This document shows, in pieces, positions 32,193 through 40,329 of a DNA stretch of 64,000 nucleotides. The stretch covers positions 182,325-246,324 of the forward strand of contig CAZEAU010000001.1 in the NCBI GenBank assembly GCA_964510515.1, in the 5' to 3' direction. A program made the position numbers and the translations under genes. The DNA comes from SURF-21 sp964510515. Lineage in GTDB: Bacteria; Actinomycetota; Geothermincolia; Geothermincolales; RBG-13-55-18. The notes under the pieces were generated by a model. The model did not search any database. It saw only the letters and a list, made by a program, of their open reading frames with translations, and was not told the origin of the DNA. Position 1 is the first letter of the stretch. Every line of letters starts with the position of its first letter.

Positions 32193-32975
32193 ATGGGAGA
32201 CAAGGGGAGCAGGCCGCGCAGGGTGCCCACGGGAATACCGGGCCTGGACGAGATGCTCTGCGGGGGGTTGCTCTTCAACTCGGTGGCGGTAGTCAAGGGC
32301 GCACCCGGGACCGGGAAGAGCTGCATGGGCATGGAGTATGTGTCGCGGGGCATACGGGAGTACGACGAGCCGGGCCTGATCATCACCTTCGAGGAGTTCC
32401 CGCGCCAGCTCTACCGGGATGCGATCTCCATCGGTTTCGACCTGCGCGCCTACGAACGCGACAACAAGCTGCGCACCATATTCACCACCCCGGCCGTCTT
32501 CCTGCGGGAGATACAGCAGCCCGGGGGGATCTTCGACCGCACCATCGAGGAGGTCTCGGCGCGAAGAGTGTTCGTCGATTCCATGACCCAGCTGGAGCGC
32601 ATAACCCAGGAGCCGGTGCAGTTGAGGGAGATAATGTACACTTTCCTCAACGGGCTGCTCAGGTATGATATCACCGCCCTGGTATCTCAGGAGGACGCCT
32701 TTATCACCGGCGACATGTCGGTGGCCGAAGCCGGACTATCCTATATCGTCGATACCATCATCCACCTGCGTTACGTGGAGATCAGCTCGAGCATCGAACG
32801 CGCCCTTTTCGTGCTCAAGCACCGTGCGTCAGATCACGATAAGAGCATACGGCGCATGTCCATCACCCCCTCGGGGATCGAGCTCGAGGCCGCCTTCGAG
32901 GGCCGGGAGGGCATATTGAGCGGTAACCCATACGTTACGCGGCGCCTGAAAAAAGCGGAGGAGTTCTTCAGATAG
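32193..32975 (+). CDS. KaiC/RAD55-like RecA-superfamily ATPase
   Basis: 260 residues, a single KaiC-type domain. VPTGIPGLDEMLCGGL opens it; Walker A is GAPGTGKS (36-43), paired glutamates in ITFEEFPRQL near 67 are catalytic candidates, and Walker B lies at ARRVFVDSMTQL. Such stand-alone domains are common in archaea and some deep bacteria, where they act in signalling or DNA-related switching. KaiA/KaiB partners are not visible. The next gene is a small winged-helix-like protein 28 bases away, so the two may form a regulator pair. Confidence 0.88.
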   Translation: MGDKGSRPRRVPTGIPGLDEMLCGGLLFNSVAVVKGAPGTGKSCMGMEYVSRGIREYDEPGLIITFEEFPRQLYRDAISIGFDLRAYERDNKLRTIFTTPAVFLREIQQPGGIFDRTIEEVSARRVFVDSMTQLERITQEPVQLREIMYTFLNGLLRYDITALVSQEDAFITGDMSVAEAGLSYIVDTIIHLRYVEISSSIERALFVLKHRASDHDKSIRRMSITPSGIELEAAFEGREGILSGNPYVTRRLKKAEEFFR

Positions 32976-33003
32976 ATGCTGGATCAAGAGGTGAGAGCCC
33001 GCG

Positions 33004-33369
33004 ATGCTTGAATTCGAGAACCTCGACCCGCAGGTAAGCGGTTTCGTGGAGGGGTATGTGGACTCCTTCATCACCTGGGACCTTATCCTGTTTTTCCACG
33101 AGAATCCCTATACCGTGGGGTCGCCGTCCAGCATCGCCATGAGCATCGGCAGGCTGGGCTCCGACATCGAGCCCTACCTGGAGAGGATGACCGCCAAGGG
33201 CATCCTCTCCCACGAGTTCAGGGCCGGTGACGGGGCGGAGACCATCTACGCCTACAAGCCGGAGCCGGATTTTGAGAAAGCGGTCATCGATTTCAAGCGC
33301 GCGCTCAAGGACCGGGCGAGCCGGCTGATCATCGTGAGCAAAGTGCTGCAGAAGGAAGCCAGGAAGTGA
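33004..33369 (+). CDS. winged-helix-like small protein
   Basis: 121 residues. The stretch from FFHENPYTVGSPSSIAMSIG through PYLERMTAKGILSHEF and then ETIYAYKP resembles a winged-helix domain (two helices, recognition helix, beta wing), as in PadR/MarR-like or archaeal regulators. The C-terminal helix (FEKAVIDFKRALKD) could dimerise. It follows the KaiC-like ATPase by 28 bases on the same strand. Assignment by eye. Confidence 0.65.
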   Translation: MLEFENLDPQVSGFVEGYVDSFITWDLILFFHENPYTVGSPSSIAMSIGRLGSDIEPYLERMTAKGILSHEFRAGDGAETIYAYKPEPDFEKAVIDFKRALKDRASRLIIVSKVLQKEARK

Positions 33370-33378
33370 GCGCATGCC

Positions 33379-33407
33379 TTGAGCAACCTCGCGGGCGATG
33401 TTAGAAT
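33379..33407 (+). promoter_or_regulatory. tRNA operon promoter
   Basis: TTGAGC (33379-33384), 17-base spacer ending TGT, and TAGAAT (33402-33407). Transcription would begin about 9 bases before tRNA-Gly. Confidence 0.6.
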
Positions 33408-33422
33408 CTAGTACGTAAGCGG

Positions 33423-33498
33423 GCGGAAGTGGCTCAGTTGGTAGAGCATCACCTTGCCAAGGTGAGGGTCGCGGGTTCGAGTCCCGTCTTCCGCTCCA
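33423..33498 (+). tRNA. tRNA-Gly (anticodon GCC)
   Basis: A complete 76-base cloverleaf: acceptor stem GCGGAAG with CTTCCGC, D-stem GCTC/GAGC, anticodon stem TCACC/GGTGA with loop TTGCCAA, T-loop TTCGAGT. The 3' CCA is encoded. Confidence 0.97.
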
Positions 33499-33566
33499 GC
33501 AATACCGGTAGGCGTCGCATCGCCTGCCTTTTTGCCGCGGCGGACGCGGGCTAGCACGTGGGCACC

Positions 33567-33640
33567 GGCGGCGTGGCCAAGTGGTAAGGCAAAGGTCTGC
33601 AAAACCTTGATCACCGGTTCAAATCCGGTCGCCGCCTCCA
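33567..33640 (+). tRNA. tRNA-Cys (anticodon GCA)
   Basis: A 74-base cloverleaf: acceptor GGCGGCG with CGCCGCC, D-stem GCC/GGC, anticodon stem AAGGT/ACCTT with loop CTGCAAA, T-stem ACCGG/CCGGT. CCA is encoded. It probably shares a transcript with tRNA-Gly. Confidence 0.97.
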
Positions 33641-33649
33641 GAACCGGCG

Positions 33650-33678
33650 GAGGCCCTCCTCGGAGGGCCTCTTCGTTT
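33650..33678 (+). terminator. intrinsic terminator after tRNA-Gly/tRNA-Cys
   Basis: GAGGCCCTCC (33650-33659) pairs perfectly with GGAGGGCCTC (33662-33671), followed by TTCGTTT. The two-base loop implies the inner pairs open. Confidence 0.75.
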
Positions 33679-34082
33679 GCGGCCCGGGCGGCGGGGCATC
33701 CCCCGGGCGCCTGCCCACCCGCCGGGGAGGCGCGGCACGCCCCCCTTGGTATCCACATGCCGCCGTGGGCGTGGCGGAGGAGGACGCAGGGCGGGCAGGG
33801 GAGCCGGAACACGGCCCGCGGCGGCCAGGTTCGACCTCCAAGGCCGGGCGCGGCGCGGGGCGAGCGGGCGGCGAGCCCGGACGGGGGCACGGGGAAGGCC
33901 GCAAGCGTGGCCATGGCCAGGGGCAAGCGCCCGCGATCGCGGGCCGCCCCGGCGTAAATGTCCATGTCCTCGCGGCCTCTCAGGCTTATCTTTTCGGAAG
34001 CGGCAGCGGTGGCTATGCGGGCGGCGGCACGCAAACGGCGATGTTGCGAAAAGGATGGAAATCGCACACAATATAGCGGTGT
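33679..34082. other. intergenic region between tRNA-Cys and tRNA-Val
   Basis: About 400 GC-rich bases. Long open frames on both strands run across the flanking tRNA genes and look like composition artefacts. No gene, repeat or convincing promoter is seen, apart from a possible TTGCGA -35 at 34044-34049 before tRNA-Val. Confidence 0.5.
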
Positions 34083-34157
34083 GGGCGCGTAGCTCAGTGG
34101 GAGAGCGCTTCCTTGACGCGGAAGAGGCCGTGGGTTCAATCCCCTCCGCGCCCACCA
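34083..34157 (+). tRNA. tRNA-Val (anticodon GAC)
   Basis: A 75-base cloverleaf: acceptor GGGCGCG with CGCGCCC, D-stem GCTC/GAGC, anticodon stem CTTCC/GGAAG with loop TTGACGC. CCA encoded. The T-stem GTGGG/CCCTC contains one U-U mismatch at its second pair. Confidence 0.95.
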
Positions 34158-34167
34158 TACTAAAAAG

Positions 34168-34185
34168 TACGCAAGGGCTTGCGTA
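34168..34185 (+). terminator. short hairpin after tRNA-Val
   Basis: TACGCAA and TTGCGTA pair across GGGC, 11 bases after the tRNA. No T-run follows, so it may be a processing or weak termination structure. Confidence 0.4.
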
Positions 34186-34326
34186 TAGCCTGAAGACCTG
34201 CCCGCCTGCGTGCGAGCGGGCCGGAGTGCCGGGGGCGGTGGCGTTCGCAGTCGCCCCGCGGCCGCGCCGGCACGCTGCCCATGCACACTCGCGCGTGCGG
34301 GGGGAGTTGAGAGCGGAGGTGAGGCC

Positions 34327-34902
34327 GTGAAGTGTCCCGAATGCCGGGCCGAGAACCCTGAGAACGCCGAGTTCTGCTCCCTCTGTTACGCGCGCTTTGC
34401 GGCCAGGCCGAGGTTTGCGGAAGCGGACGAGGCGGCAGCGCTCCTGCGCGAGACGCATCGGGGCGCCAAGCTCCGCTGTCCGAACTGCGCGGCGTTGAGC
34501 CCGCCCGCGTCGCCGTTCTGCCTGGACTGCGGCTTCGCGTTCGAGGACCTCGAGGCCTTGCTGGTCGGCGAAGAGGAGCAGGAGAGGATGCGCGCGCGGG
34601 CGCGGGCGGCGTTGAGGGAGGAGGAGGAGGAAAGGGCCGTCGAGGCCATCCCGCTCACGGCGGAGACGGACGGCGCGGCGGTGATAAGGCGCCTTTCCGA
34701 TCACCTGAGGAGGGGGCTCAAGCCGCGCCTGCAGGCGCGGGGGCGCAGCGCCGTTACCCACGCCATGAAGCTCGTCGCGCTGCTGGGGGAGGACGTGCGC
34801 GCCGGGGGTGGAGATGTGCGCCTGAGGGTGGCCCTTGCGGGCGAAGGCGTGCTCACCCACCTGGACGACGTGGAGCTGGAGATCATCCTGGAGAACGCCT
34901 AG
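34327..34902 (+). CDS. double zinc-ribbon protein
   Basis: 191 residues from GTG 34327, which follows CGGAGGT. Two four-cysteine ribbons: CPECRAEN...FCSLC (2-20) and CPNCAALS...FCLDC (about 53-72). A charged helix follows (ERMRARARAALREEEEER), then an alpha/beta region with GGGDVRLRVALAGEGVL. Ribbons of this type bind zinc in many unrelated proteins; the function of this one is unknown. It ends within the ribosome site of thrS, so the two are probably co-transcribed. Confidence 0.8.
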   Translation: MKCPECRAENPENAEFCSLCYARFAARPRFAEADEAAALLRETHRGAKLRCPNCAALSPPASPFCLDCGFAFEDLEALLVGEEEQERMRARARAALREEEEERAVEAIPLTAETDGAAVIRRLSDHLRRGLKPRLQARGRSAVTHAMKLVALLGEDVRAGGGDVRLRVALAGEGVLTHLDDVELEIILENA

Positions 34903-34911
34903 GAGGACGGG

Positions 34912-36834
34912 TTGAAGGTAGAGGTGGGCGGCAAGGGAGAGATAGAGGTCGAACCCGGCCGCAGCGTCATCGAGCTCCTGCGGGAGCTGGACGCCCATGC
35001 GGCGGAGGGCGCCATAGCGGCGCGCCTCAACGGACGCCTTGTCGACCTCGACTCCCCGCTGGAGGAGGGCGTCCTGGAGGCGGTGACCTGGGGGGACGAG
35101 GGCGCGGAAGAGGTGTACCGCCACACCGCCTCCCACGTCATGGCGCAGGCGGTGATGGAGCTCTTTCCCGGCACCGGGCTGGCCATCGGTCCGGCCATCG
35201 CCGACGGCTTTTATTACGATTTCGACCTGGCGGAAAGCCTGACCCCGGACGACCTGCCGCGTATCGAGGAGCGCATGGCCGAGATAATCGAAAGGGACCT
35301 TCCCGTGGAACGCGAGCAATGGGAGAGGCGGCGGGCGGTCGACTATTTCCGGGAGCAGGGGCAGGACTACAAGGTGGAGATGCTCGAGGAGATAGAGGAC
35401 GACGAGGTCAGTGTCTACCGCCAGGGCCGCTTCGTGGACCTGTGCCGCGGCCCCCACCTCCGCTCCACGGGAAGGTTGCGCCATTACAAGCTCCTCAGCC
35501 TGGCGGGCGCGTACTGGCGCGGGGACGAGACGCGCCCCATGCTGCAGCGCATCTACGGCACCGCTTTTTATGAGGCGGGCGAGCTCGAGGCCCACCTGCA
35601 TTTCCTGCAGGAGGCGGAGAAACGCGACCACCGCCGCCTGGGCAGGGACCTCGACCTCTTCAGCTTCCACGAGGAGGCGGGGCCGGGGGTCGTCTTTTAC
35701 CACCCCCGGGGGGCGGTGCTGCGCGGCATCATCGAGGACTTCCTCAAGCAGGAGCACGCTCGCAGGGGCTACGAGATGGTGGTCACGCCGCATCTCTTCA
35801 GGGGTCAGCTCTGGCACATCTCGGGGCACATGGACTACTACAAGGAGAACATGTACTTCTTCGAGAAGGACGGCATGGAATACGTGATCAAGCCCATGAA
35901 CTGCCCCGGCCACCTGCTCATCTACAAGACGCGCCCCCGCAGTTACCGCGACCTGCCCATCAAGTACTTCGAGCTCGGCACCGTGTACCGTTACGAGCGT
36001 TCGGGGGTGCTGCACGGGCTGATGCGGGTGAGGGGGTTCACCCAGGACGACGCCCACATCATCTGCAGCGAGGAGCAGCTGGAGGAGCAGGTGGCGGAAT
36101 GCCTGGAGTTCGCCTTCTCCTCCCTGCGCGCCTTCGGTTTCGAGGATTTCGACGTCTATCTGAGCACGCGCCCGCGGGACGCCGTGGGCGGCGATGAGCT
36201 GTGGGAGAAGGCGACGGCGAGCCTCGAGCGCTCCCTGGACGACCTGGGCATCCCCTATGCCGTGGACCCCGGGGAGGGGGTCTTCTACGGCCCCAAGATA
36301 GACGTCAAGCTCAAGGACGCCATCGGCAGGTCGTGGCAGGGGCCGACGGTGCAGGCGGACTTCAACAACCCGGAGAGGTTCGACCTCACCTACACGGGTG
36401 CCGACAATCGACCGCACCGTCCGGTGTTGATACACCGCGTGGTCCTCGCCGGCATCGAGCGCTTCTACGGCGTGCTCCTCGAGCATTATGCCGGCGAGCT
36501 CCCCCTCTGGCTGGCGCCCCTGCAGGCCGCGGTCATCCCCATAGCGGACAGGCACCTCGACTACGCACGCGAGGTGGAGAAAGCGCTGCGCGAGGAGGGG
36601 CTGCGGGCCGAGGTGGACGACGACCGCCAGACGGTGAGCATGAAGGTTCGCCGCGCCCAGGTGCAGAAGGTGCCCTTCACCCTGGTGGTGGGGGACAGGG
36701 AGGTGGACGCAGGCGCCGTTTCCGTGCGCGACCGCGCCGGAGCGGAGAAGCGGGGAGTGCCGCTGCAGGAATTCCTGGCCCGCGCCCTGGCCATGGTGCG
36801 GGAGAGGAGCACCTCCGGCTCCTGGGAGGGTTGA
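34912..36834 (+). CDS. thrS: threonyl-tRNA synthetase
   Basis: 640 residues, the normal length. TGS domain (1-60), the editing domain with HTASHVMAQA and its later histidine/cysteine (DLCRGPHL), class II catalytic core with motif 2 region (YRYERSGVLHGLMRVRGF) and the zinc Cys331 in MNCPGH, motif 3 near HRVVLAGIERF, and the anticodon-binding domain (last about 100 residues). Starts at TTG 34912, 6 bases after AGGAGG, which overlaps the preceding stop codon. Its stop overlaps the HIT gene start (TGATG). Confidence 0.97.
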   Translation: MKVEVGGKGEIEVEPGRSVIELLRELDAHAAEGAIAARLNGRLVDLDSPLEEGVLEAVTWGDEGAEEVYRHTASHVMAQAVMELFPGTGLAIGPAIADGFYYDFDLAESLTPDDLPRIEERMAEIIERDLPVEREQWERRRAVDYFREQGQDYKVEMLEEIEDDEVSVYRQGRFVDLCRGPHLRSTGRLRHYKLLSLAGAYWRGDETRPMLQRIYGTAFYEAGELEAHLHFLQEAEKRDHRRLGRDLDLFSFHEEAGPGVVFYHPRGAVLRGIIEDFLKQEHARRGYEMVVTPHLFRGQLWHISGHMDYYKENMYFFEKDGMEYVIKPMNCPGHLLIYKTRPRSYRDLPIKYFELGTVYRYERSGVLHGLMRVRGFTQDDAHIICSEEQLEEQVAECLEFAFSSLRAFGFEDFDVYLSTRPRDAVGGDELWEKATASLERSLDDLGIPYAVDPGEGVFYGPKIDVKLKDAIGRSWQGPTVQADFNNPERFDLTYTGADNRPHRPVLIHRVVLAGIERFYGVLLEHYAGELPLWLAPLQAAVIPIADRHLDYAREVEKALREEGLRAEVDDDRQTVSMKVRRAQVQKVPFTLVVGDREVDAGAVSVRDRAGAEKRGVPLQEFLARALAMVRERSTSGSWEG

Positions 36835-37328
36835 TGGAGAGGCTGTGGAGGCCGTGGAGGGGGGCATACGTGCGCAACGCCGAGAGCCTCTGCGACGAGG
36901 GCTGCATCTTCTGCGCCAAGCCGGAGAGCGGCGACGATCGCGCCGCCCTCATCCTTCACCGCGGCGCGACCGCCTTCGTGATCATGAACCTCTATCCCTA
37001 TAACACCGGGCACGTCATGGTCGCCCCCTTCCGCCACGCCGGCGACCTGGAGGACCTCGAGGAGGCGGAGCGGGCGGAGCTGATGGAGCTCACCTTGTTG
37101 ATGGTCAGGGCCGTCAGGTCCGCGATGCGCCCCCCGGGCTTCAACCTGGGGATGAACATGGGCAAGGCCGCGGGCGCCGGCTATGATCAGCACCTGCACA
37201 TGCACGTCGTGCCCCGCTGGCAGGGCGACACCAACTTCATGCCCGTGCTGGCGGGCTCCAAGGTCATGCCGGAAAGCATCACGGCGACCTACGACAGGCT
37301 GCTCCAAGCCCTCGCCGCCCTCCCCTGA
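36834..37328 (+). CDS. HIT-family hydrolase/adenylyltransferase
   Basis: 164 residues. The histidine triad is HLHMHVVPRW, preceded by GFNLGMNMGKAAGAGYDQ. The N-terminal CDEGCIFC is the cysteine pattern found in actinobacterial HIT proteins of the Ap4A phosphorylase/AMP-transfer type. It may hydrolyse or phosphorolyse diadenosine polyphosphates or aminoacyl-adenylates. Coupled to thrS by a one-base overlap, with GGGAGGG as its ribosome site. The pairing fits scavenging of adenylates made by the synthetase. An 85-bp repeat element begins immediately after the stop. Confidence 0.9.
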   Translation: MERLWRPWRGAYVRNAESLCDEGCIFCAKPESGDDRAALILHRGATAFVIMNLYPYNTGHVMVAPFRHAGDLEDLEEAERAELMELTLLMVRAVRSAMRPPGFNLGMNMGKAAGAGYDQHLHMHVVPRWQGDTNFMPVLAGSKVMPESITATYDRLLQALAALP

Positions 37329-37329
37329 C

Positions 37330-37414
37330 GGGGTCAGGTCTTGTTCTTTGCCTGCTCCGCTATCTTGCCTGTTCGCACCCGGGGTTCTGCCTCGGGTTCG
37401 CAAGACGTGGCCCC
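37330..37414 (-). mobile_element. 85-bp MITE-like element, copy B
   Basis: Reverse-complement copy of 8842-8926, differing at three positions. It starts two bases after the HIT stop codon, in the gap between convergent genes. Terminal inverted repeats are GGGGTCAGGTCTTG and GGGGCCACGTCTTG. No transposase nearby. Confidence 0.7.
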
Positions 37415-37442
37415 GCGGGGGTGGCCCGGGGGCGCGGACCCC

Positions 37443-39521
37443 TCAGTCCTTCTTCTCCCTGGAGGCCTCGATGATCTTGGCCGCGATATGGGAGGGGACC
37501 TCCTCGTAATGCGAGGGCGACATGGTGAAGGTGCCGCGGCCTCCGGTTATGGAGCGCAGGTCGATGGAATAGCGCAGCATCTCGGCCATGGGCACCTGTG
37601 CCCGCACCACCTGCAGGCCGCCCGCGGAGTCCATGCCCAGGATGCGACCCCTCTTGGCGTTGAGGTCGCCGATGACGTCCCCCATGTAAGCCTCGGAGAC
37701 CATGATCTCCACGGTCATGATGGGCTCCAGGAGGTAGGGGTCCGCCTCCTGCATGGCGCTTCTCATCGCCAGCGAGCCCGCTATCTGGAAGGATATGTCC
37801 GAGGAGTCGACGGGATGGTACTTGCCATCGTAGAGGGTGGCGCGGAAATCGACCACGGGATAGCCGGCCAGAAAGCCCTCCTCCATGGATTTGCGCACCC
37901 CCTTCTCCACCGACGGGATGAACTGCTTGGGGATCACGCCGCCGACGATCTTGTCCACGAACTCGAAACCGGCGCCCTTCTCCTGCGGCTCGATCTCCAC
38001 CCAGGCGACGCCGAACTGGCCGTGGCCGCCGGTCTGTTTCTTGTGCTTTCCCTCGGCGCGCGCGCTTTTGCGGAAGGTCTCCTTGTAGGGGACGCGGGGG
38101 AGTTCGGTGTTGACGTTGACGCCGAACTTGTGCGACATGCGCCCCATCATGATGTCCAGGTGAGCTTCGCCCATGCCGGAGATAATGGTCTGATTGACCT
38201 CGGTGTCGCGGCGCACGCTGAAGGTCGGGTCCTCGTCGCTGAGACGCGCAAGGGCCACCGAGAGCTTGTCCTCGTCTCCCTTGGTCTTGGGCTCGACGGC
38301 AAGAGACATGACGGGTTCCGGGAAGTCGATGGGAGGGAGAACGATGATGTTGTCCTTGTCGCACAGCGTATCCCCGGTGGTGGTCTCCGTGAGTTTGGCC
38401 ACGCCCCCGATGTCTCCCGCCGGTATCTCGCTCGCCGCGATCTGGTTCTTGCCGCGGACGACGAACACCTGGCTCACGCGCTCTTCCCTGTCGCGCCCAG
38501 GGTTATAAACGGAGCTGTCCGCGCTGAGGGTGCCCGAGAACACCCGGAAGTAGGTGAGCTTCCCCACGTACGGGTCCGATATGGTGCTGAACACCAGCGC
38601 CGCCAGGGGGGAGTCCGCGGCGGCTTTCAGGGTGACCTCTCCCTCCCCGCCCCTGCCGCTGCCGCTTATCTCGCCCAGGCGGGCCGGCGAGGGCAGCGAG
38701 TTGACGATGGCGTCGGCCAGCAGGTCCACGGCGATATTGTGGGTGGCGCTGCCGCAGAGGACGGGGATAATGGCGCCGCCGGAAACGCCGGCCAGGAGGG
38801 CGGAACGCACCTCGCTCTCCTCCAGTTCCTCCCCCTCGAGGTATTTCTCCATGAGCTCGTCGCTGGCCTCCGCAGCGGCCTCTATCATCTTCTCCCTGGC
38901 CTCCTCCACCTGCGCGGACATCTCACCGGGCGTGTCCGCCTCCCTGGGCTTGCCGTCCTCGCCTTCGTAGAGGCAGGTCCTGGATGAGATGAGGTCCACG
39001 ACGCCGCGAAATTCCTGTTCCTCGCCCACGGGAAGCTGGAAGGGCACCACCCGCGAGCCGTAGGCCTGCTGCAGCTGGTCGAGGCAACGCTGAAAGCTCG
39101 CGTTCTCCCTGTCCATCTTGTTGACGAAGACGATGCGCGGGTAGCCGTAGCCGTCGGCCATCTTCCATATGAGCTCGGTCTGCACCTCGACGCCGGCCAC
39201 GGCGGAGAGGACGAACACGGCACCGTCTATCACCCGCAGCACGGAGGTGACCTCGCCGACGAAATCGGCGAAACCCGGGGTATCCAGGAGGTTTATCTTA
39301 TGACCGCTCCACTCCATGGCCAGCGGGGTGGCGGTGACCGAGATGCCGCGCTTCTGTTCGTCGGGGTCGAAATCGCCCGCCGTGTTGCCCTCCCCCACGT
39401 GCCCCATGCGCTTGATCGCGCCGCTGTTGAAGAGCATGGCCTCGGCCAGGGAGGTCTTGCCCGCATCGCCGTGGCCGAACAAGGCTACATTACGTATCTT
39501 CTCCATCTCGAACCTGTCCAT
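37443..39521 (-). CDS. elongation factor G-like GTPase (EF-G type 2)
   Basis: 692 residues. GTPase motifs: G1 FGHGDAGKTSL, G2/G3 region RGISVT and LLDTPGFADF, and G4 FVNKMDREN. EF-G domains II-V follow, ending PSHIAAKIIEASREKKD. It resembles the second EF-G paralogue found in many bacteria rather than the ribosomal fusA beside tuf and rps12; those genes are not adjacent here. Its role, translocation variant, recycling or stress, is unknown. TATAAT at 39564-39569 drives it; GGAAAGGAAC precedes the start. It is convergent with the HIT gene. Confidence 0.88.
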   Translation of the reverse strand: MDRFEMEKIRNVALFGHGDAGKTSLAEAMLFNSGAIKRMGHVGEGNTAGDFDPDEQKRGISVTATPLAMEWSGHKINLLDTPGFADFVGEVTSVLRVIDGAVFVLSAVAGVEVQTELIWKMADGYGYPRIVFVNKMDRENASFQRCLDQLQQAYGSRVVPFQLPVGEEQEFRGVVDLISSRTCLYEGEDGKPREADTPGEMSAQVEEAREKMIEAAAEASDELMEKYLEGEELEESEVRSALLAGVSGGAIIPVLCGSATHNIAVDLLADAIVNSLPSPARLGEISGSGRGGEGEVTLKAAADSPLAALVFSTISDPYVGKLTYFRVFSGTLSADSSVYNPGRDREERVSQVFVVRGKNQIAASEIPAGDIGGVAKLTETTTGDTLCDKDNIIVLPPIDFPEPVMSLAVEPKTKGDEDKLSVALARLSDEDPTFSVRRDTEVNQTIISGMGEAHLDIMMGRMSHKFGVNVNTELPRVPYKETFRKSARAEGKHKKQTGGHGQFGVAWVEIEPQEKGAGFEFVDKIVGGVIPKQFIPSVEKGVRKSMEEGFLAGYPVVDFRATLYDGKYHPVDSSDISFQIAGSLAMRSAMQEADPYLLEPIMTVEIMVSEAYMGDVIGDLNAKRGRILGMDSAGGLQVVRAQVPMAEMLRYSIDLRSITGGRGTFTMSPSHYEEVPSHIAAKIIEASREKKD

Positions 39522-39563
39522 GGGATCCCCGTTCCTTTCCTCTCCTTGTGGATAACCCTAACC

Positions 39564-39569
39564 ATTATA
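39564..39569 (-). promoter_or_regulatory. putative -10 element of the EF-G gene
   Basis: TATAAT on the minus strand, 43 bases before ATG 39521. The -35 is weak. Confidence 0.45.
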
Positions 39570-39720
39570 TGCGTGACTCCGGCATGAGGCCATAGCCTCT
39601 TGGCCCCCCGAGGGAGGAGGAGGTCGGCGCCGCGCGCCGGGCGCCGCCGCGGCGGACATGCCGCGCCGCCGCCGCAGCGGGTTTTTCCTGTTGAGAGGGG
39701 ATTTGAGGGCCGATGTCGGT

Positions 39721-39750
39721 TTGCCCGCGAAGTCGGCGGTGTGCTATACT
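39721..39750 (+). promoter_or_regulatory. promoter of the rimP-nusA-infB operon
   Basis: TTGCCC (39721-39726), 18-base spacer ending TGC, and TATACT (39745-39750), an extended -10. Confidence 0.6.
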
Positions 39751-39756
39751 TCAAGG

Positions 39757-39807
39757 GCAAAAGAGCGTGACCGGGGAGCCGAGTGGGCAGGAGCCCACTT
39801 TTTATTT
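39757..39807 (+). promoter_or_regulatory. rimP-leader attenuator
   Basis: A 5' UTR with GTGGGC (39783-39788) pairing with GCCCAC (39793-39798) across AGGA and followed by TTTTTATTT: a textbook intrinsic terminator just before rimP. This matches the known rimP-leader motif seen upstream of rimP-nusA in other bacteria, where the GUGGGC stem and U-run recur. Premature termination would regulate the whole operon, plausibly through NusA feedback. Confidence 0.65.
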
Positions 39808-39825
39808 GATCATGGGGTGATGCCT

Positions 39826-40302
39826 ATGCCTGGAGGGCCGCTCAAGGATACTGAGGTCCTGCTCGAGGACTTGATAGATCCCCTCGTGGCCAGGGAGGGC
39901 CTGCGCCTGATCTCGGTCGACGTAGAGAGAAGGGGCAAGCGCCTGGTGGTCACGGTATGCCTCGACCGCGAGGGGGGCATCGACGTGGACACCTGCGCGG
40001 AGATGAGCGAGGAGATAAGCCGCTATCTGGACGTGGAGGACGCCATCAGCGAGAGCTATAACCTGGAGGTCGAATCGCCCGGCCTGCAGCGCGTCCTGCG
40101 CAAACCGCGCGAGTTCCGCTGCTTCACCGGCAGGGAGGTCGAGATAGTCCTGCGTCAGCCTTTCCGGGGGCGGCAGAAGCTGCAGGGGCGCCTCAAGGCC
40201 GCCGACGACGAGGGGATAACCCTGTTGGCGGACGGCGAGGAGGTCAGCTTCCCCTACCAGGCCCTAAAGAAGACGAAGCTCCATTTCAACGCCCCCTGGT
40301 AG
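39826..40302 (+). CDS. rimP: ribosome maturation factor RimP
   Basis: 158 residues. 30S maturation factor with alpha/beta N-terminal and SH3-like C-terminal domains. Signatures are LEDLIDPLVAREGLRLISVD, the acidic DREGGIDVDTCAEMSEEIS, YNLEVESPGLQRVL and FPYQALKKTKLHF. Start ATG 39826 has GGGG 8 bases upstream; ATG 39820 is an alternative two codons earlier. First gene of the rimP-nusA-infB operon and controlled by the upstream leader. Confidence 0.95.
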   Translation: MPGGPLKDTEVLLEDLIDPLVAREGLRLISVDVERRGKRLVVTVCLDREGGIDVDTCAEMSEEISRYLDVEDAISESYNLEVESPGLQRVLRKPREFRCFTGREVEIVLRQPFRGRQKLQGRLKAADDEGITLLADGEEVSFPYQALKKTKLHFNAPW

Positions 40303-40329
40303 GGGCGCTTGCGGACGGAGGGAAGAGGT

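Noticed and set aside
33677..34330. 217-codon plus-strand frame
   Set aside because: It reads through tRNA-Val and has Arg/Gly-rich random composition.
33619..36867. 1082-codon open frame on the minus strand
   Set aside because: It runs antisense across thrS, the zinc-ribbon gene and the tRNA genes. Composition is low-complexity His/Arg/Leu-rich, as expected from reverse reading of GC-rich codons.
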